From UBA5109 sp965662565 (GTDB lineage Bacteria > Pseudomonadota > Gammaproteobacteria > Pseudomonadales > Pseudohongiellaceae), in assembly GCA_965662565.1 (NCBI GenBank), contig CBFIHS010000014.1:1-42496 (forward strand): a stretch of 42,496 nt of DNA, given 5' to 3'. Below, in pieces: positions 42,469 through 42,496 of the stretch. The translations under genes and the position numbers were made by a program. Positions within the stretch are counted from its first letter, which is position 1; each line of letters begins with the position of its first letter. The notes under the pieces are model-generated. The model was not told the origin of the DNA. It made no database searches and saw only the letters and a list, made by a program, of their open reading frames with translations.

Positions 42469-42496
42469 CCTGCATTCTGAAGATGTAATTCTCGTA

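Noticed and set aside
1..42496. CRISPR arrays, toxin-antitoxin pairs, defence islands or biosynthetic clusters
   Set aside because: No regularly spaced repeats or recognisable genes of these kinds are present; any accessory cargo would lie to the right of the integrase, outside the window.

Overview
The window is about 40% GC chromosome of a gammaproteobacterium. Gene order follows the Pseudomonas-type block gltB-aroB-aroK-pilQ-(pilPONM)-mrcA-rpmE-priA-ftsN-hslVU-ubiE-ubiJ-ubiB-hisI-hisE-tatABC-dtd-typA-thiI-ntrBC-trmL-secB-gpmI-envC-ctpA-hisFHB-mutY-yggX. This collinearity, the monofunctional HisB and the separate HisI and HisE point to the Pseudomonadales/Cellvibrionales/OM182 part of the class, probably a low-GC marine lineage; the species cannot be named from the sequence.

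Layout. 1-8640 (minus strand): glutamate synthase large subunit (cut by the window edge), aroB, aroK, the secretin gene pilQ, then a scar in which the pilMNOP operon has collapsed to a frameshifted start of pilM joined out of frame to the tail of pilP. 9061-14930: mrcA (PBP1a), rpmE, a stand-alone chorismate mutase, priA and a short ftsN-like SPOR gene. 15041-23344 (plus strand): hslVU behind a likely heat-shock promoter, a DUF971 gene, the ubiquinone genes ubiE, ubiJ and ubiB with a PEBP-family gene inserted among them, hisI, hisE and tatABC. 23392-27448 (minus strand): dtd, typA and a broken thiI. 27449-30749: ntrB-ntrC behind a candidate NtrC site and a sigma-54 promoter, with no glnA, then trmL. 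30802-36013: secB and a rhodanese gene, divergent from gpmI-envC-ctpA. 36014-38256: a repeat-rich intergenic region, then hisF-hisH-hisB without hisA. 38362-40894: mutY, an HSL-type esterase and yggX. 40980 to the end: tRNA-Phe with a P4-type integrase 3' of it, the left edge of an integrated element whose cargo lies beyond the window.

Most of the window is housekeeping: cell-wall growth (mrcA, envC, ctpA, ftsN), protein quality control and export (hslVU, secB, tatABC), aromatic and histidine synthesis, ubiquinone synthesis and nitrogen control (gltB, ntrBC). I found no CRISPR array and no defence or biosynthetic cluster. The unusual content is gene loss inside conserved blocks (pilMNOP scar, thiI with a frameshift and a nonsense codon, absent glnA, hisA and grxC), an interlaced inverted-repeat and direct-repeat region at 36024-36230, and the tRNA-Phe integration site. 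The small indels lie in or near short A runs, so sequencing error should be excluded first; the nonsense codon in thiI and the multi-gene pil deletion are less easily explained that way.
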